Assembly: GCF_009789195.1 (NCBI RefSeq)
Contig: NZ_WSTC01000006.1
Coordinates: forward strand, 131,971-195,970
Origin: Paenibacillus sp. MMS18-CY102
GTDB lineage: Bacteria; Bacillota; Bacilli; Paenibacillales; Paenibacillaceae
Direction of reading: 5' to 3'
Length of the DNA: 64,000 nt
Below are positions 26,571 through 34,575 of this stretch, in pieces. Both the position numbers and the translations under genes were made by a program. The notes below the pieces were generated by a model. That model ran no database searches. It saw nothing but the letters and a program-made list of their open reading frames with translations, and was not told where the DNA came from. How positions within the stretch are numbered: position 1 is the first letter of the stretch; every line of letters begins with the position of its first letter.

Positions 26571-26627
26571 AAAACACCTTCAAGAGGATCCCGCGTGCAA
26601 GGGGAGGACAATCTTGGAGGTGTTTTT
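26571..26627 (+). terminator. Terminator after the MBG/SLH gene
   Basis: ACACCTtcAAG and CTTggAGGTGT pair and are followed by TTTTT. The loop is long (about 28 nt). Confidence 0.7.
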
Positions 26628-26642
26628 GTGTTGTTGAAATTT

Positions 26643-26825
26643 TAACGGAACGAGCGGACCTTATTTGATCAAAATCAGCCGCATTTGTATGCTAACGGAC
26701 CGAGCAGCCGTTATTTAGCCCTTATCGCTCTCACAAAGCAGCAAAATGGTGAAATAACGGCTGTGGAGTCCGTTACAATTGGAACAGGCACTTTTAGAGG
26801 GATATAGCGGCTGTGAGGTCCGTTA
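26643..26825. repeat. 183-bp intergenic repeat element, copy C
   Basis: Forward units start at 26643 and 26693 (50 bp apart), and reverse units end at 26775 and 26825 (50 bp apart), 183 bp in total. Much of the sequence, including the centre (ATCAGCCGCATTTG and GAAATAACGGCTGTGGAGTC), is shared with copy A, nearly 20 kb away. The second unit is a perfect TAACGG-N9-CCGTTA palindrome. The 410-bp gap between the SLH gene and the next gene contains only this element and the terminator. Confidence 0.87.
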
Positions 26826-26963
26826 GAAAGAAACTGTCTCTATAGAGCTGCTTGGGGAAACGCTCATTTTCATGTGTTTTATCGCCAATATTTTCTAGTG
26901 TTGAAACATTTCAGAAGAATCTTTCGTGTAAAATAAGTAGATACATAGTTTGGGAGGAATAGG

Positions 26964-27575
26964 ATGTCGGCGAGTTTCAACTCACTATCACGGAAAACAC
27001 GTAAAGGTACTGCTAGTGACATGATCGCAATCGTTATTGTCCTTGCAGTTATCGCCGTGATCGCATATGTTAGCGGGATTTTGAAACCTGAATCGGGCGG
27101 GGGGAACATACTGCCATCGGACGGGCAAACGGTTGGGCAGATCGTGAACTTGGCAAACTTAGGCATCGAGGAATCGACGCATCGCCATATTACTAAGCTT
27201 CATAAGCAGTTCAATGCGCATCTTGGATATGGCGAGTGGGAGAAGCTTGACGGTGAAGGCTGGGACGCAATGGCGAAGGAAGGGTTGCTCGACCCTATGG
27301 TTTACTTGAAGTTAGGCGACGAGCTGGCCAAACTGGAGGGCGCAGAGGATGATATGACGACGCTTGCGATTTTGGCGAAGCATGCGAGCGATCATCAAGA
27401 CGTTCAATCGATCCTGTATATGCACCGAATCTTGCAGGATTTTGATTACTGGATTCTTGCCGACGAGCCGAGCGATGGCGAGTATTGGGGCGTAACACAA
27501 ACGTATCCGAACTATTCGCTAAAACCGCTAACGCAAGACGCGAAGGAGATCATCGCCTTTACGAAGTCAAAATAA
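26964..27575 (+). CDS. Hypothetical N-terminally membrane-anchored protein
   Basis: 203 residues. A basic N-terminus is followed by a membrane helix (~19-40), then a ~160-residue acidic, helical extracytoplasmic part with L-A-N-L-G-I-E-E and L-A-K-L-E-G-A-E-D-D. I do not recognise a family. GGGAGGAATAGG precedes the ATG. It stands alone after repeat element C. Since the anchor is uncleaved-looking (no clear AxA site), it should remain in the membrane. Confidence 0.55.
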   Translation: MSASFNSLSRKTRKGTASDMIAIVIVLAVIAVIAYVSGILKPESGGGNILPSDGQTVGQIVNLANLGIEESTHRHITKLHKQFNAHLGYGEWEKLDGEGWDAMAKEGLLDPMVYLKLGDELAKLEGAEDDMTTLAILAKHASDHQDVQSILYMHRILQDFDYWILADEPSDGEYWGVTQTYPNYSLKPLTQDAKEIIAFTKSK

Positions 27576-27607
27576 AGACGGACCGACATTAGTCGCCCGT
27601 CTGATTG

Positions 27608-27680
27608 CGCAGAAAAACCTGCCCTAAACGCCCTGTCGGCGGGCAATCCGCCCGAATAGGGCAGGTATTGCTGCCCCCTA
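27608..27680. repeat. Short hairpin repeat, family 2, two units
   Basis: A half unit (GCAGAAAAACCTGCCCTAA, 27608-27626) is followed by a complete one: TAGGGCAG (27657-27664), loop GTATTG, CTGCCC (27671-27676). CCTGCCCTA at the left and TAGGGCAGG at the right can also pair with each other. The core is shared with copies at 18808 and 60444. Confidence 0.5.
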
Positions 27681-27683
27681 ACA

Positions 27684-27715
27684 CAAAAAAGGCTGTCGAG
27701 ACTTTCTCGACAGCC
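27684..27715 (-). terminator. Terminator of the phytase-like gene
   Basis: On the minus strand GGCTGTCGAGA pairs perfectly with TCTCGACAGCC and is followed by six T. The stop codon lies 57 bp upstream. Confidence 0.88.
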
Positions 27716-27771
27716 AAACGGGCCAGCATTCCCCGGACGAATATTCGTTTGCGCAGCGCGCTGCCTGCCTA

Positions 27772-29232
27772 TTACTTTCCAAGCGTATAAGGCAGCTTAA
27801 ACGTCCACAGCTCCGTGCCGTTCGTCGCCAGCTTGCTGTCTACGCCGAAGTCGTTATCGTTCACGATCGCCAGTGTGTTGCCGTTGATGAGCGATACGCC
27901 TTCGATTTTCTCATACGGGAATTTGAATTCTACTGCGTCCAGAACGGTACGTTTGGAAGCTGGCAGGATGTTGTTTGCTTTGAGATCGCCAATCGTCATT
28001 TGCTCTAGCGTCTTGCCAGCTGTCTTCTCATCATCGTATTTGCCGAGAATGTTCGTCGCGTCCGACAGGTTGATTGCGTAGATACGCTTCAACTGCGCAT
28101 TGTCGCCGGAGAACTTGTCGCGTTCGTCAATGAGCAGCGTGTTTTCGTTGACGACCACCATATCGGATACGACGATGTCGCCTTGTACGAGATCCTTAAA
28201 TTGTGTAGCGTCTTCGAGCTGGTAGACGAACTCGGCTACCGGCTTCAGCGTCGACAGGTCGAACTTAATAATGCGCACTTGGCGGGAGTTGTCCATGTCC
28301 TTGTTCGGGTTGCGCAGCGCATTTTGCATCGCCATGAACATGTATTTGCCGTCCGGCGTAATGCCAACTGCTTCTGCACCGCGGTTTTGGCGCAGCTTGT
28401 TGTAGACGGCTGGGAGTGTCTCGCGTGCAGGCACGAGCGTGGACTGGGCTTGGGATGCCCAGCCGCTTGGCACAATGCGCTCGATGAGCGTTCCGTCACG
28501 TTTGACGTGAACGATCGATGGGCCATACTCATCCGAAATCCAGAACGTGTCGTCCTTCGCGTTATAAGCCAAGCCTTCGATATCAAGGCCGTATGGATCG
28601 TAGGACAGCTCTTTCTCGCCTTTCGTGTCAAATGGCGCTTCGTCGCGTCCCTTAATGTTAGGCAAGCCCGTAATGTTCGCTTTGCCCGACACCGGGTCAA
28701 CGCCGTTCACATGCAGCGGGAATTGGTCGAGAATTTGAATCTCGCCGTCTGCGATTTTGATTTTATAGATGCTAGGCGTGTAGCCTGCGAGCGGGAACGT
28801 GCGCACCAGCTTGCCGTTTACGTCCACTTGGCCGTTCGGCCCGCGGTCAGCCGTCGAGTAGAACACGTTGTCCGGATCGCCTGGAAGATGCGTCAACGAG
28901 GAGCCGACGCCCATTTTGATGCCTTGTGCGAGGTCGGCCGCTTTCAATGAATATTTGCCTGTCAATTGAGGCTTGTCCGTCATTGCAACGCTGCGGCGGA
29001 AGTCGTCCCAATCGACGTATTTGCCAGTCGTTTCGCCCAGTGCGCGAACTGGCATGTACAGATGCCCGTCAATATTTACGGCGGAGGACGATGGCGTAAT
29101 CGAATCTCCGTTATTCGAGTACGTGATGCCTTCAGCAGGCGTGCCGCTCAGTGCTGCTGCCGATGCAATGCCGATCCCTGCTGTAAGTGTAAGTGCTGCG
29201 GTTGCAGTGACCATCCATTTTTTCTTAATCAT
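27772..29232 (-). CDS. Secreted esterase-like/phytase-like protein with copper amine oxidase-type N-terminal domain
   Basis: 486 residues. A signal peptide occupies 1-26 (A-S-A-A). A short stalk (~40-90) has V-N-I-D-G-H-L-Y-M-P-V-R-A-L-G-E, the copper amine oxidase N-terminal signature. The rest matches the esterase-like-activity-of-phytase domain: S-S-L-T-H-L-P-G-D, Y-S-T-A-D-R-G-P-N-G, D-I-E-G-L-A-Y, F-W-I-S-D-E-Y-G-P, and D-D-E-K near the end. These proteins form a calcium-dependent propeller and act on phosphoesters outside the cell. AAGGGAG lies ahead of the ATG. Together with the C-terminal K it is complete, and a terminator follows. Confidence 0.85.
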   Translation of the reverse strand: MIKKKWMVTATAALTLTAGIGIASAAALSGTPAEGITYSNNGDSITPSSSAVNIDGHLYMPVRALGETTGKYVDWDDFRRSVAMTDKPQLTGKYSLKAADLAQGIKMGVGSSLTHLPGDPDNVFYSTADRGPNGQVDVNGKLVRTFPLAGYTPSIYKIKIADGEIQILDQFPLHVNGVDPVSGKANITGLPNIKGRDEAPFDTKGEKELSYDPYGLDIEGLAYNAKDDTFWISDEYGPSIVHVKRDGTLIERIVPSGWASQAQSTLVPARETLPAVYNKLRQNRGAEAVGITPDGKYMFMAMQNALRNPNKDMDNSRQVRIIKFDLSTLKPVAEFVYQLEDATQFKDLVQGDIVVSDMVVVNENTLLIDERDKFSGDNAQLKRIYAINLSDATNILGKYDDEKTAGKTLEQMTIGDLKANNILPASKRTVLDAVEFKFPYEKIEGVSLINGNTLAIVNDNDFGVDSKLATNGTELWTFKLPYTLGK

Positions 29233-29412
29233 GAACGTGAATTCTCCCTTCGAGCCGTTAGGCTCTGTAGCTGTTTTACTAGTTATACTTGGACAATGTT
29301 AAGTTCACATTATGTAGACTTGAATGTATTGTAAAAGCGAATCAATCTCGCGCCATATGTCCTAATCACGATGTTTCTTTCATATAGTGAGAGGAAGGAG
29401 CGTGATCGTAAT

Positions 29413-29760
29413 ATGGATGCGTCTGTCAAACGGTATTACCAATTAAAACAGAAGCAGCGGGAAATCGAGCAGGAGCTGGCGGAGCTGCGCACGGCAATTA
29501 TTGGCTATTGCGATGAGCAGGGCTTGTCTGATTGGGAGGCAGGCAACTATCGAGTGAAGGTCGTCTTGCAAGAACGCAAGGAATACGAAGACAGCAAGCT
29601 ATTAGAGGCGCTTCCTGATCTAGAAGTGTGGAGAATGCTGTCAAAGCCGGATTCTGCGCGCATCGCGAGCCTCATTAAGCTGAATGTCATCACGGAAGAG
29701 AAGATTAAGGACACTTACTCCGTTAAGAAAATTAAGCTGCTGCAGGTCGACAAACGGTAA
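29413..29760 (+). CDS. Hypothetical protein with N-terminal coiled coil
   Basis: 115 residues from ATG 29413; the frame opens at 29371, before the GAGAGGAAGGAG site at 29390-29401. Residues 5-32 form a Gln/Glu/Lys-rich helix with coiled-coil character, followed by a small mixed domain ending in K-I-K-L-L-Q-V. No family is recognised and there is no membrane segment. The pattern of helix plus small beta domain is reminiscent of phage-type small proteins, but that is only an impression. Confidence 0.55.
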   Translation: MDASVKRYYQLKQKQREIEQELAELRTAIIGYCDEQGLSDWEAGNYRVKVVLQERKEYEDSKLLEALPDLEVWRMLSKPDSARIASLIKLNVITEEKIKDTYSVKKIKLLQVDKR

Positions 29761-29918
29761 GCGTTTGCGCGATTAACGAAAAATTTCACAAATATACGCG
29801 GGATAACGTCCCATTTGCTGTACATATTGAATAGACTGCTGTATAGTTCATCATACTTGGATAAAGAACGACTTTTACCTTATTGGTGGTTCGTTATTAA
29901 TGGAGTGGTGAGTGAAGG

Positions 29919-30074
29919 ATGGCGAAGGGCAAGGGCGGAACAGGCAGAGGGACGGATAAGAAAGGCTGGAATCGTTGGCAGGCAAGTGCCAAGCGAGCCC
30001 AGAACGCTCCGAAGCCATACACGAGCAAAGGCACCAAAAAAGTAAATGCGACGGCAACCAAGCCTTCGACGTAA
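29919..30074 (+). CDS. Small basic protein, DUF3934-like
   Basis: 51 residues. It is rich in Lys, Gly and Thr: M-A-K-G-K-G-G-T-G-R-G-T, then K-K-G-W-N-R-W-Q-A-S-A, with an S-K-G-T-K-K tail. The G-T-G-R-G-T-x-K-K-G-W-N-R-W-Q-A pattern matches what I remember of the DUF3934 small-protein family of Bacillales. It is predicted to be disordered and cationic, possibly nucleic-acid-associated. GGAGTGGTGAG is upstream of the ATG. It has its own start and stop, distinct from the overlapping frame 29815-30045, which is a shadow. Confidence 0.6.
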   Translation: MAKGKGGTGRGTDKKGWNRWQASAKRAQNAPKPYTSKGTKKVNATATKPST

Positions 30075-30136
30075 TGTAACACGATCTCATTCGGATAAAA
30101 AGCAAAGGAAGTGGTCATCTGAGAAAGCATAAGCCA

Positions 30137-30418
30137 ATGTCGTTTGACGACCTGCTTAAGGAACTGCAAGGTCAGAAAACGGTGCAAGAAGGTCAAATAT
30201 CATTGAAAGACCTGTTCAACGACCGATTCATGGGCAAGTACTCCACTTGCAAGAGCATGGAGGAGTTTCTGGAGAAGGGTAACTTCCAAGTCGATACCCT
30301 CGATGAAATGAACAACATCCACGACGAGCTGCTGGATCGGCATGTCGCGCGTGAAACGGATTTTACGGATTGGAAAGCAATGCTCAGCAAAGCCAATTCG
30401 GAATTCGCAGCGCAATAA
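30137..30418 (+). CDS. Hypothetical acidic protein
   Basis: 93 residues from the first ATG; soluble, helical and acidic (F-D-D-L-L-K-E-L, M-E-E-F-L-E-K-G-N-F, H-D-E-L-L-D-R-H-V). No family is recognised. There is no ribosome binding site at ATG 30137, whereas AAAGGAAGTGG (30104-30114) is ideally placed for an in-frame CTG at 30119, which would add L-R-K-H-K-P. The true start may therefore be the CTG. The protein might be partnered with the 51-residue basic protein 63 bp upstream. Confidence 0.55.
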   Translation: MSFDDLLKELQGQKTVQEGQISLKDLFNDRFMGKYSTCKSMEEFLEKGNFQVDTLDEMNNIHDELLDRHVARETDFTDWKAMLSKANSEFAAQ

Positions 30419-30437
30419 CCACCGCCAGTTCAACCGA

Positions 30438-30480
30438 AAAGACTCAAGCCCCATCACGAGAGGCTCGAGTCTTATTTGTT
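30438..30480. terminator. Terminator between convergent small genes
   Basis: AAGACTC...GCC pairs with GGC...GAGTCTT and is followed by ATTTGTTTT on the plus strand, with an A-rich flank on the left. Confidence 0.65.
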
Positions 30481-30486
30481 TTGCTA

Positions 30487-30804
30487 TTAATAGAACATGC
30501 CTTTGTTCCAGCCATGATTCTTTTTGCTCTTTTTGTACACGCTCTTTGAAATATTTTTCTTAACCGCCGATTGCCCGCCTTGCTCATCATTTTTCTTGCC
30601 CGCGATGCCGCTGCGGCCGTTGCCATTAGCGAAGTTCGCTTGTTTATTGAAGCTGCGGCTGCCGTTAATCGCGTTTTGGCCGCCTTGGTTGGCGTTCGCG
30701 CCGACATTCTTAAGAATCTGGCCGCCGCCCTCTGCCCGCTGGTTAATCGTGTTGTGAATGATGTTGCCGTGAACGATCGTAATGTAGATGGTGCCTTTGC
30801 CCAT
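30487..30804 (-). CDS. Hypothetical Asn/Gly-rich protein
   Basis: 105 residues from ATG 30804 (GGGAGAGAG seven bases upstream); the frame opens at 30822. It begins with an ordered beta-like stretch, M-G-K-G-T-I-Y-I-T-I-V-H-G-N, then becomes Asn/Gly/Gln/Ala-rich, and ends in a basic K-K-S-K-K-N-H-G-W tail. There is no signal peptide. The composition resembles small spore-coat or matrix-associated proteins, but I cannot assign a family. It is divergent from the lipoprotein gene at 30934. Confidence 0.5.
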   Translation of the reverse strand: MGKGTIYITIVHGNIIHNTINQRAEGGGQILKNVGANANQGGQNAINGSRSFNKQANFANGNGRSGIAGKKNDEQGGQSAVKKNISKSVYKKSKKNHGWNKGMFY

Positions 30805-30933
30805 TCGTAATCTCTCTCCCATTCTCTTAACGCTTGATTGGTTGATGCTCTACTATATGAATTGACCGCGAATTGCGAGTATACAAGTGTACCCTGTCTA
30901 TCAACCATTTTGAGATTGGAAGGAGGGGGATAG

Positions 30934-31392
30934 TTGAAGAAACGGTATCTAATGATTTTGCAGCTAATCGTTATGCTTGTTGTGGGTTGCAGCCATCCGG
31001 ACAGAAGCGTTGTTCTTTCTTCAGAGAAACTAGGGGGAATCTCGCTTGATGACCGTTTTGCAGATACAGATACAGATATAGAGAAACGCCAAAGCATCGA
31101 TGGGGTGGTCATGTATCGCTGCAACAATGGGTTGAAAGTAGGCGTAGATAACCGAAATGAAATTCAGTGGGTTGAGCTAAGCGCGGGTGCAGGGAAAGAA
31201 CTGTCTACAGCAAAAGGCATCAAGATCAATGCAACCAAATCTTCACTTACACAGTCCTACGGGGCACCAACCGGCAAAAGGCATGAGCAAGGTGCGGAGA
31301 TTTATGTCTATGCAGATAAGCAGAATGCAATAAAATTAGAGTTTTGGAGTGTTGATCAGCATATCCATATGATTCGGTTGATGCGAGAATAA
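30934..31392 (+). CDS. Putative lipoprotein
   Basis: 152 residues starting with TTG 30934 behind GGAAGGAGGGGG. The N-terminus is a lipoprotein signal: two Lys, a hydrophobic stretch, and the lipobox L-V-V-G-C at residues ~15-19. The mature part is a small mixed alpha/beta domain with T-K-S-S-L-T-Q-S-Y-G-A-P-T, a pattern seen in several uncharacterised secreted Bacillales proteins. The function is unknown. It ends 12 bp before the htpG promoter, so it is transcribed separately from htpG. Confidence 0.65.
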   Translation: MKKRYLMILQLIVMLVVGCSHPDRSVVLSSEKLGGISLDDRFADTDTDIEKRQSIDGVVMYRCNNGLKVGVDNRNEIQWVELSAGAGKELSTAKGIKINATKSSLTQSYGAPTGKRHEQGAEIYVYADKQNAIKLEFWSVDQHIHMIRLMRE

Positions 31393-31403
31393 AGCTGCTG
31401 ATA

Positions 31404-31435
31404 TTGACATTGAAAAATGGGATATGTTATATAAT
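31404..31435 (+). promoter_or_regulatory. Probable SigA promoter of htpG
   Basis: TTGACA at 31404-31409 is followed by TATATA at 31428-31433 (18-bp spacer) or TATAAT at 31430-31435 (20 bp). The transcript would start just before or inside the CIRCE element, the normal arrangement for HrcA control. Confidence 0.6.
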
Positions 31436-31446
31436 CAAGTAGGGAG

Positions 31447-31473
31447 TTGGCACTCAACTTGATGGAGTGCTAA
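31447..31473 (+). promoter_or_regulatory. CIRCE operator (HrcA binding site)
   Basis: TTGGCACTC-N9-GAGTGCTAA matches the CIRCE consensus TTAGCACTC-N9-GAGTGCTAA with one base changed. HrcA binds this inverted repeat and represses heat-shock genes. It lies 38 bp before the htpG ATG, downstream of the promoter. Confidence 0.93.
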
Positions 31474-31510
31474 CAAGAAAGCCTTTTACTTATTCGAAAG
31501 GGGATTAACC

Positions 31511-33391
31511 ATGACCAAAATGCAGTTCAAAGCCGAATCAAAACGATTGCTCGAAATGATGATCAACTCGATCTACACGCAGCGGGAAATTTTTCTCCGC
31601 GAGCTGATTTCGAACGCTAGCGATGCCATCGATAAAATATACTACAAAGCGCTGACGGACGATCAGCTTGTTTTTAACCAAGACGATTACTTTATCAAAG
31701 TGACGGCGGACCAATCTGCGCGTACCTTGACGCTTACCGATACAGGCATCGGCATGACGCAGGAAGAGCTGGAGAACAATCTGGGCGTCATCGCCAAGAG
31801 CGGCTCGCTTGCGTTCAAGAACGAGAACGAGCGCCAAGATGGACACAACATTATCGGCCAATTCGGCGTAGGCTTCTACTCCGCCTTCATGGTCGCTGAC
31901 CGCATTATTGTACGCAGCCGCGCGCTGGGCAGCACGGAGGCGTTCCAATGGGAATCCGAAGGCGCAGATGGGTATACGATTACGCCTTGTGAGAAGGACG
32001 CAGTCGGTACTGAGATCGTGATGCACATCAAGCCGAACACGGAGGACGACCAATACGATGAGTTTTTGGAGCCTTACCGCCTGAAAGCAATCATCAAGAA
32101 GTACTCCGACTTCATCCGTTATCCGATCCGCATGGACTTCAAAACGCAGCGCCCATTGGAAGGCAGCGAGAACGAGTTCGAGGAAGTGCTCGAAGAGCAG
32201 ACGGTCAACAGCATGGTGCCGATCTGGCGCAAAAACAAAAGCGAGCTGACGCCGGAGGATTACGAGAATTTCTACTTCGAGAAGCGTTATGGCTTCGACA
32301 AGCCGCTTAAGCATGTTCATATTAGCGCTGACGGCGCAGTCGTCTACAATGCGATCCTATTCATTCCAGAACGTACGCCGTTCGACTATTACACGAAGGA
32401 GTACGAGAAAGGCCTGGAGCTCTACTCCAACGGCGTCCTCATTATGGACAAGTGTGCTGACCTGCTGCCGGACTACTTCAGCTTCGTGAAGGGCATGGTC
32501 GATTCCGAGGACTTGTCGCTGAACATCTCGCGCGAGCTGCTGCAGCATGACCGCCAGCTGACGCTGATTGCGAAGAACATCAAGAACAAGATCAAAGGCC
32601 AACTGCAAAGCTTGCTCAAGGACGAGCGTGACAACTACGAGAAGTTCTACGAGTCATTCGGCCGCCAGCTGAAGTTCGGCGTATACGGCGAATTCGGCGC
32701 GAACAAGGATGTGCTGCAGGATCTGCTCTTGTTCTCCTCCTCCAAAGAGAAAAAGCTGGTCACGCTCGACGAGTACGTATCGCGCATGCCAGAAGACCAG
32801 AAGTATATCTACTATGCATCAGGCGAATCGATCGACCGCATCGAGAAGCTGCCACAGACCGAGATGGTATTGGACAAAGGGTACGAGATCTTGTACTTCA
32901 CTGACGATATCGACGAATTCGCAATCAAGTCGCTCATTAGCTACAAGGAGAAGTCGTTCAAGTCCGTATCGAGCGGCGATCTGGGCATCGAGCCGGATGA
33001 GAAAGATAAGGAGACAGAGGCTGAACAGAATGAAAGCAAAGAGCTGTTTGAGCAAATGTCTTCGATTCTCAGCGGCAAAGTGAAGAGCGTTCGCGCATCC
33101 AAGCGCCTGAAGTCGCATCCGGTCTGCTTGTCGACGGAAGGCGAGCTCACAATCGAGATGGAAAAAATCTTGAAGGCGATGCCGAACGGCCAAGACGTGC
33201 AAGCCGACAAGGTGCTGGAAATTAACGTGAACCATGAGGTATACCAGACACTGAAGGCCGCGCAAGCGGGTGACGCGGACAAGCTGAGCCTGTACACGAA
33301 CCTGCTGTACAACCAAGCCTTGCTGATCGAGGGCTTGCCGATCCAAGATCCGGTGGCGTTCACGAACGATATTTGTAAAGTGATGGTGTAA
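31511..33391 (+). CDS. htpG: Molecular chaperone HtpG (Hsp90)
   Basis: 626 residues, the normal length. The N-terminal GHKL ATPase is clear: [10 protein letters not shown] (Mg/ATP Asn), D-T-G-I-G-M-T, and [12 protein letters not shown] (ATP lid). The middle domain has L-N-I-S-R-E-L-L-Q with the catalytic Arg, and a C-terminal dimerisation domain follows. It is an ATP-dependent cytosolic chaperone. In B. subtilis htpG is not under HrcA control, whereas here a CIRCE element lies in the leader, so regulation probably differs. The gene is monocistronic, closed by a terminator. Confidence 0.97.
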   Translation: MTKMQFKAESKRLLEMMINSIYTQREIFLRELISNASDAIDKIYYKALTDDQLVFNQDDYFIKVTADQSARTLTLTDTGIGMTQEELENNLGVIAKSGSLAFKNENERQDGHNIIGQFGVGFYSAFMVADRIIVRSRALGSTEAFQWESEGADGYTITPCEKDAVGTEIVMHIKPNTEDDQYDEFLEPYRLKAIIKKYSDFIRYPIRMDFKTQRPLEGSENEFEEVLEEQTVNSMVPIWRKNKSELTPEDYENFYFEKRYGFDKPLKHVHISADGAVVYNAILFIPERTPFDYYTKEYEKGLELYSNGVLIMDKCADLLPDYFSFVKGMVDSEDLSLNISRELLQHDRQLTLIAKNIKNKIKGQLQSLLKDERDNYEKFYESFGRQLKFGVYGEFGANKDVLQDLLLFSSSKEKKLVTLDEYVSRMPEDQKYIYYASGESIDRIEKLPQTEMVLDKGYEILYFTDDIDEFAIKSLISYKEKSFKSVSSGDLGIEPDEKDKETEAEQNESKELFEQMSSILSGKVKSVRASKRLKSHPVCLSTEGELTIEMEKILKAMPNGQDVQADKVLEINVNHEVYQTLKAAQAGDADKLSLYTNLLYNQALLIEGLPIQDPVAFTNDICKVMV

Positions 33392-33403
33392 GAGAACGAA
33401 CGA

Positions 33404-33456
33404 ACAAAGGGCGATCCCAACGGCCATCTATCGATGGCTGGGGTCGCCCTTTGTTG
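33404..33456 (+). terminator. Terminator after htpG
   Basis: ACAAAGGGCGA...CCC and GGG...TCGCCCTTTGTTGT form a long stem with an inner GCCATC/GATGGC hairpin. Confidence 0.85.
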
Positions 33457-33544
33457 TGCTTATAATTTGGAAAACAGGCCGTTGACTGCATCTAAATAAC
33501 AGGTCAATATAAAAAAATAGTCATTGGAAGAAGGAGGGAATAAC

Positions 33545-34006
33545 ATGTCCGAAATAATGGAGCGGCTGAATGCAATGGGCATCACATTGCCGGAGGCTAG
33601 CGGTCCAGCCGCCCGATATGCCAACTATGTGCAGGTGAACAGCCTATTATTCGTATCTGGCAAAGGGCCGGCAGGGAGTCCGAAAGGCAAGCTAGGCAGC
33701 GATTTTACGGTGGAAGAAGGGTATCACTATGCAAGGCAGGCGGGCATTGAGGTGCTCGCTGTTGTGAGGGATGCATTAGGGTCACTGGATAAAGTCAAGC
33801 GAGTGGTGAAGATTCAAGGCTTCGTAAACGCGGAGCCAGCTTTTGAGGAACATCATAAAGTGCTTAATGGGTGTTCGGATTTGATGATTGAAGCATTTGG
33901 CGAACGAGGGATTCATGCCAGATCGGTGCTGGGGGCAGTGTCGGTGAGGGACAACCTGCCCATCATTATTGATTCGATTTTCGAGGTGGAGGGGCAGGAA
34001 TGCTAG
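33545..34006 (+). CDS. RidA family protein
   Basis: 153 residues from ATG 33545 (AAGGAGG upstream; the frame opens 7 codons earlier). It is a YjgF/RidA-like single-domain protein. Visible: Y-V-Q-V-N-S-L-L-F-V-S-G-K-G-P, D-F-T-V-E-E-G-Y-x-x-A-R-Q-A, V-K-I-Q-G-F-V-N-A, and G-I-H-A-R-S-V-L-G in place of the canonical P-x-R-S-x-V. RidA proteins are trimers that hydrolyse reactive enamines/imines. This longer N-terminal version belongs to the subfamily in which the function is less certain. The 3' end overlaps the convergent GNAT by 4 bp. Confidence 0.85.
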   Translation: MSEIMERLNAMGITLPEASGPAARYANYVQVNSLLFVSGKGPAGSPKGKLGSDFTVEEGYHYARQAGIEVLAVVRDALGSLDKVKRVVKIQGFVNAEPAFEEHHKVLNGCSDLMIEAFGERGIHARSVLGAVSVRDNLPIIIDSIFEVEGQEC

Positions 34007-34476
34007 TTAGTCAGAACTTTGCCCATTACGTACCAGTAGTCCGTTTCATCCGGGTAGGCGTGTAAGGACAACACGTTATAATCTAGCTTTTTATAATAAG
34101 CTACGTTAGCCGGGATCGACAGACGAACCTCAAGCCTCGTTTGTACGACCCCTAGCTGCCTAGCGTGGTTCTCGATATAAGCGACCATTTGTTTTGCAAT
34201 GCCACTTCCTCGGTGGGTAGGAAGCACAGATACTCTCCCAATATACACATAGTCTTCGTGAATGAAGAATTGGGCCGAGCCTACAGCAGCGTTCCCATCC
34301 TGTGCAAGAATGGCGCCGCCATTAGCTTCGATTTTGCTCGAAATATCCTCGATCGTTTCCGACAGCGCGCCAGAAGGAGGCGTTAACTTACCACGGTATT
34401 CTTCAAAAGCTTGGCGCATGATCGCATGCACGGTTGGGAGCTCGGATGGCGAGGCTGGCCGAAGTGATATTTCCAT
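34003..34476 (-). CDS. GNAT family N-acetyltransferase
   Basis: 157 residues. The GNAT core is complete: L-R-P-A-S-P-S-E-L (beta1), A-I-L-A-Q-D-G-N-A-A-V-G-S-A-Q-F, then Y-I-G-R-V-S-V-L-P-T-H-R-G-S-G-I-A-K-Q-M-V (motif A binding acetyl-CoA pyrophosphate), L-E-V-R-L-S-I-P-A-N-V-A-Y-Y-K-K-L (motif B). The acceptor is unknown. AAAGGAGC precedes the ATG. It is single and convergent with RidA. Confidence 0.88.
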   Translation of the reverse strand: MEISLRPASPSELPTVHAIMRQAFEEYRGKLTPPSGALSETIEDISSKIEANGGAILAQDGNAAVGSAQFFIHEDYVYIGRVSVLPTHRGSGIAKQMVAYIENHARQLGVVQTRLEVRLSIPANVAYYKKLDYNVLSLHAYPDETDYWYVMGKVLTN

Positions 34477-34575
34477 AGGGTAGCTCCTTTAATGGCGTGG
34501 TTACTTTTTACCAGAATATAGGACGGAAATTGACGGTTGTCAATAGATAGCGAAAAGCGGGAAACATATAATAAA

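Noticed and set aside
7020..26825. Insertion sequence or MITE ends
   Set aside because: No transposase frame is present and no target-site duplication could be seen by eye flanking the three copies; a MITE origin is not excluded.
28183..28950. 255-codon plus-strand open frame inside the phytase-like gene
   Set aside because: Antisense shadow of a well-supported secreted protein; the product is Arg/Val/His-rich without any domain.
30444..31127. 227-codon minus-strand open frame overlapping the lipoprotein and the Asn/Gly-rich gene
   Set aside because: Composition is Arg/Ser/Thr-rich and no start site is visible; both real genes overlapping it have good ribosome binding sites.
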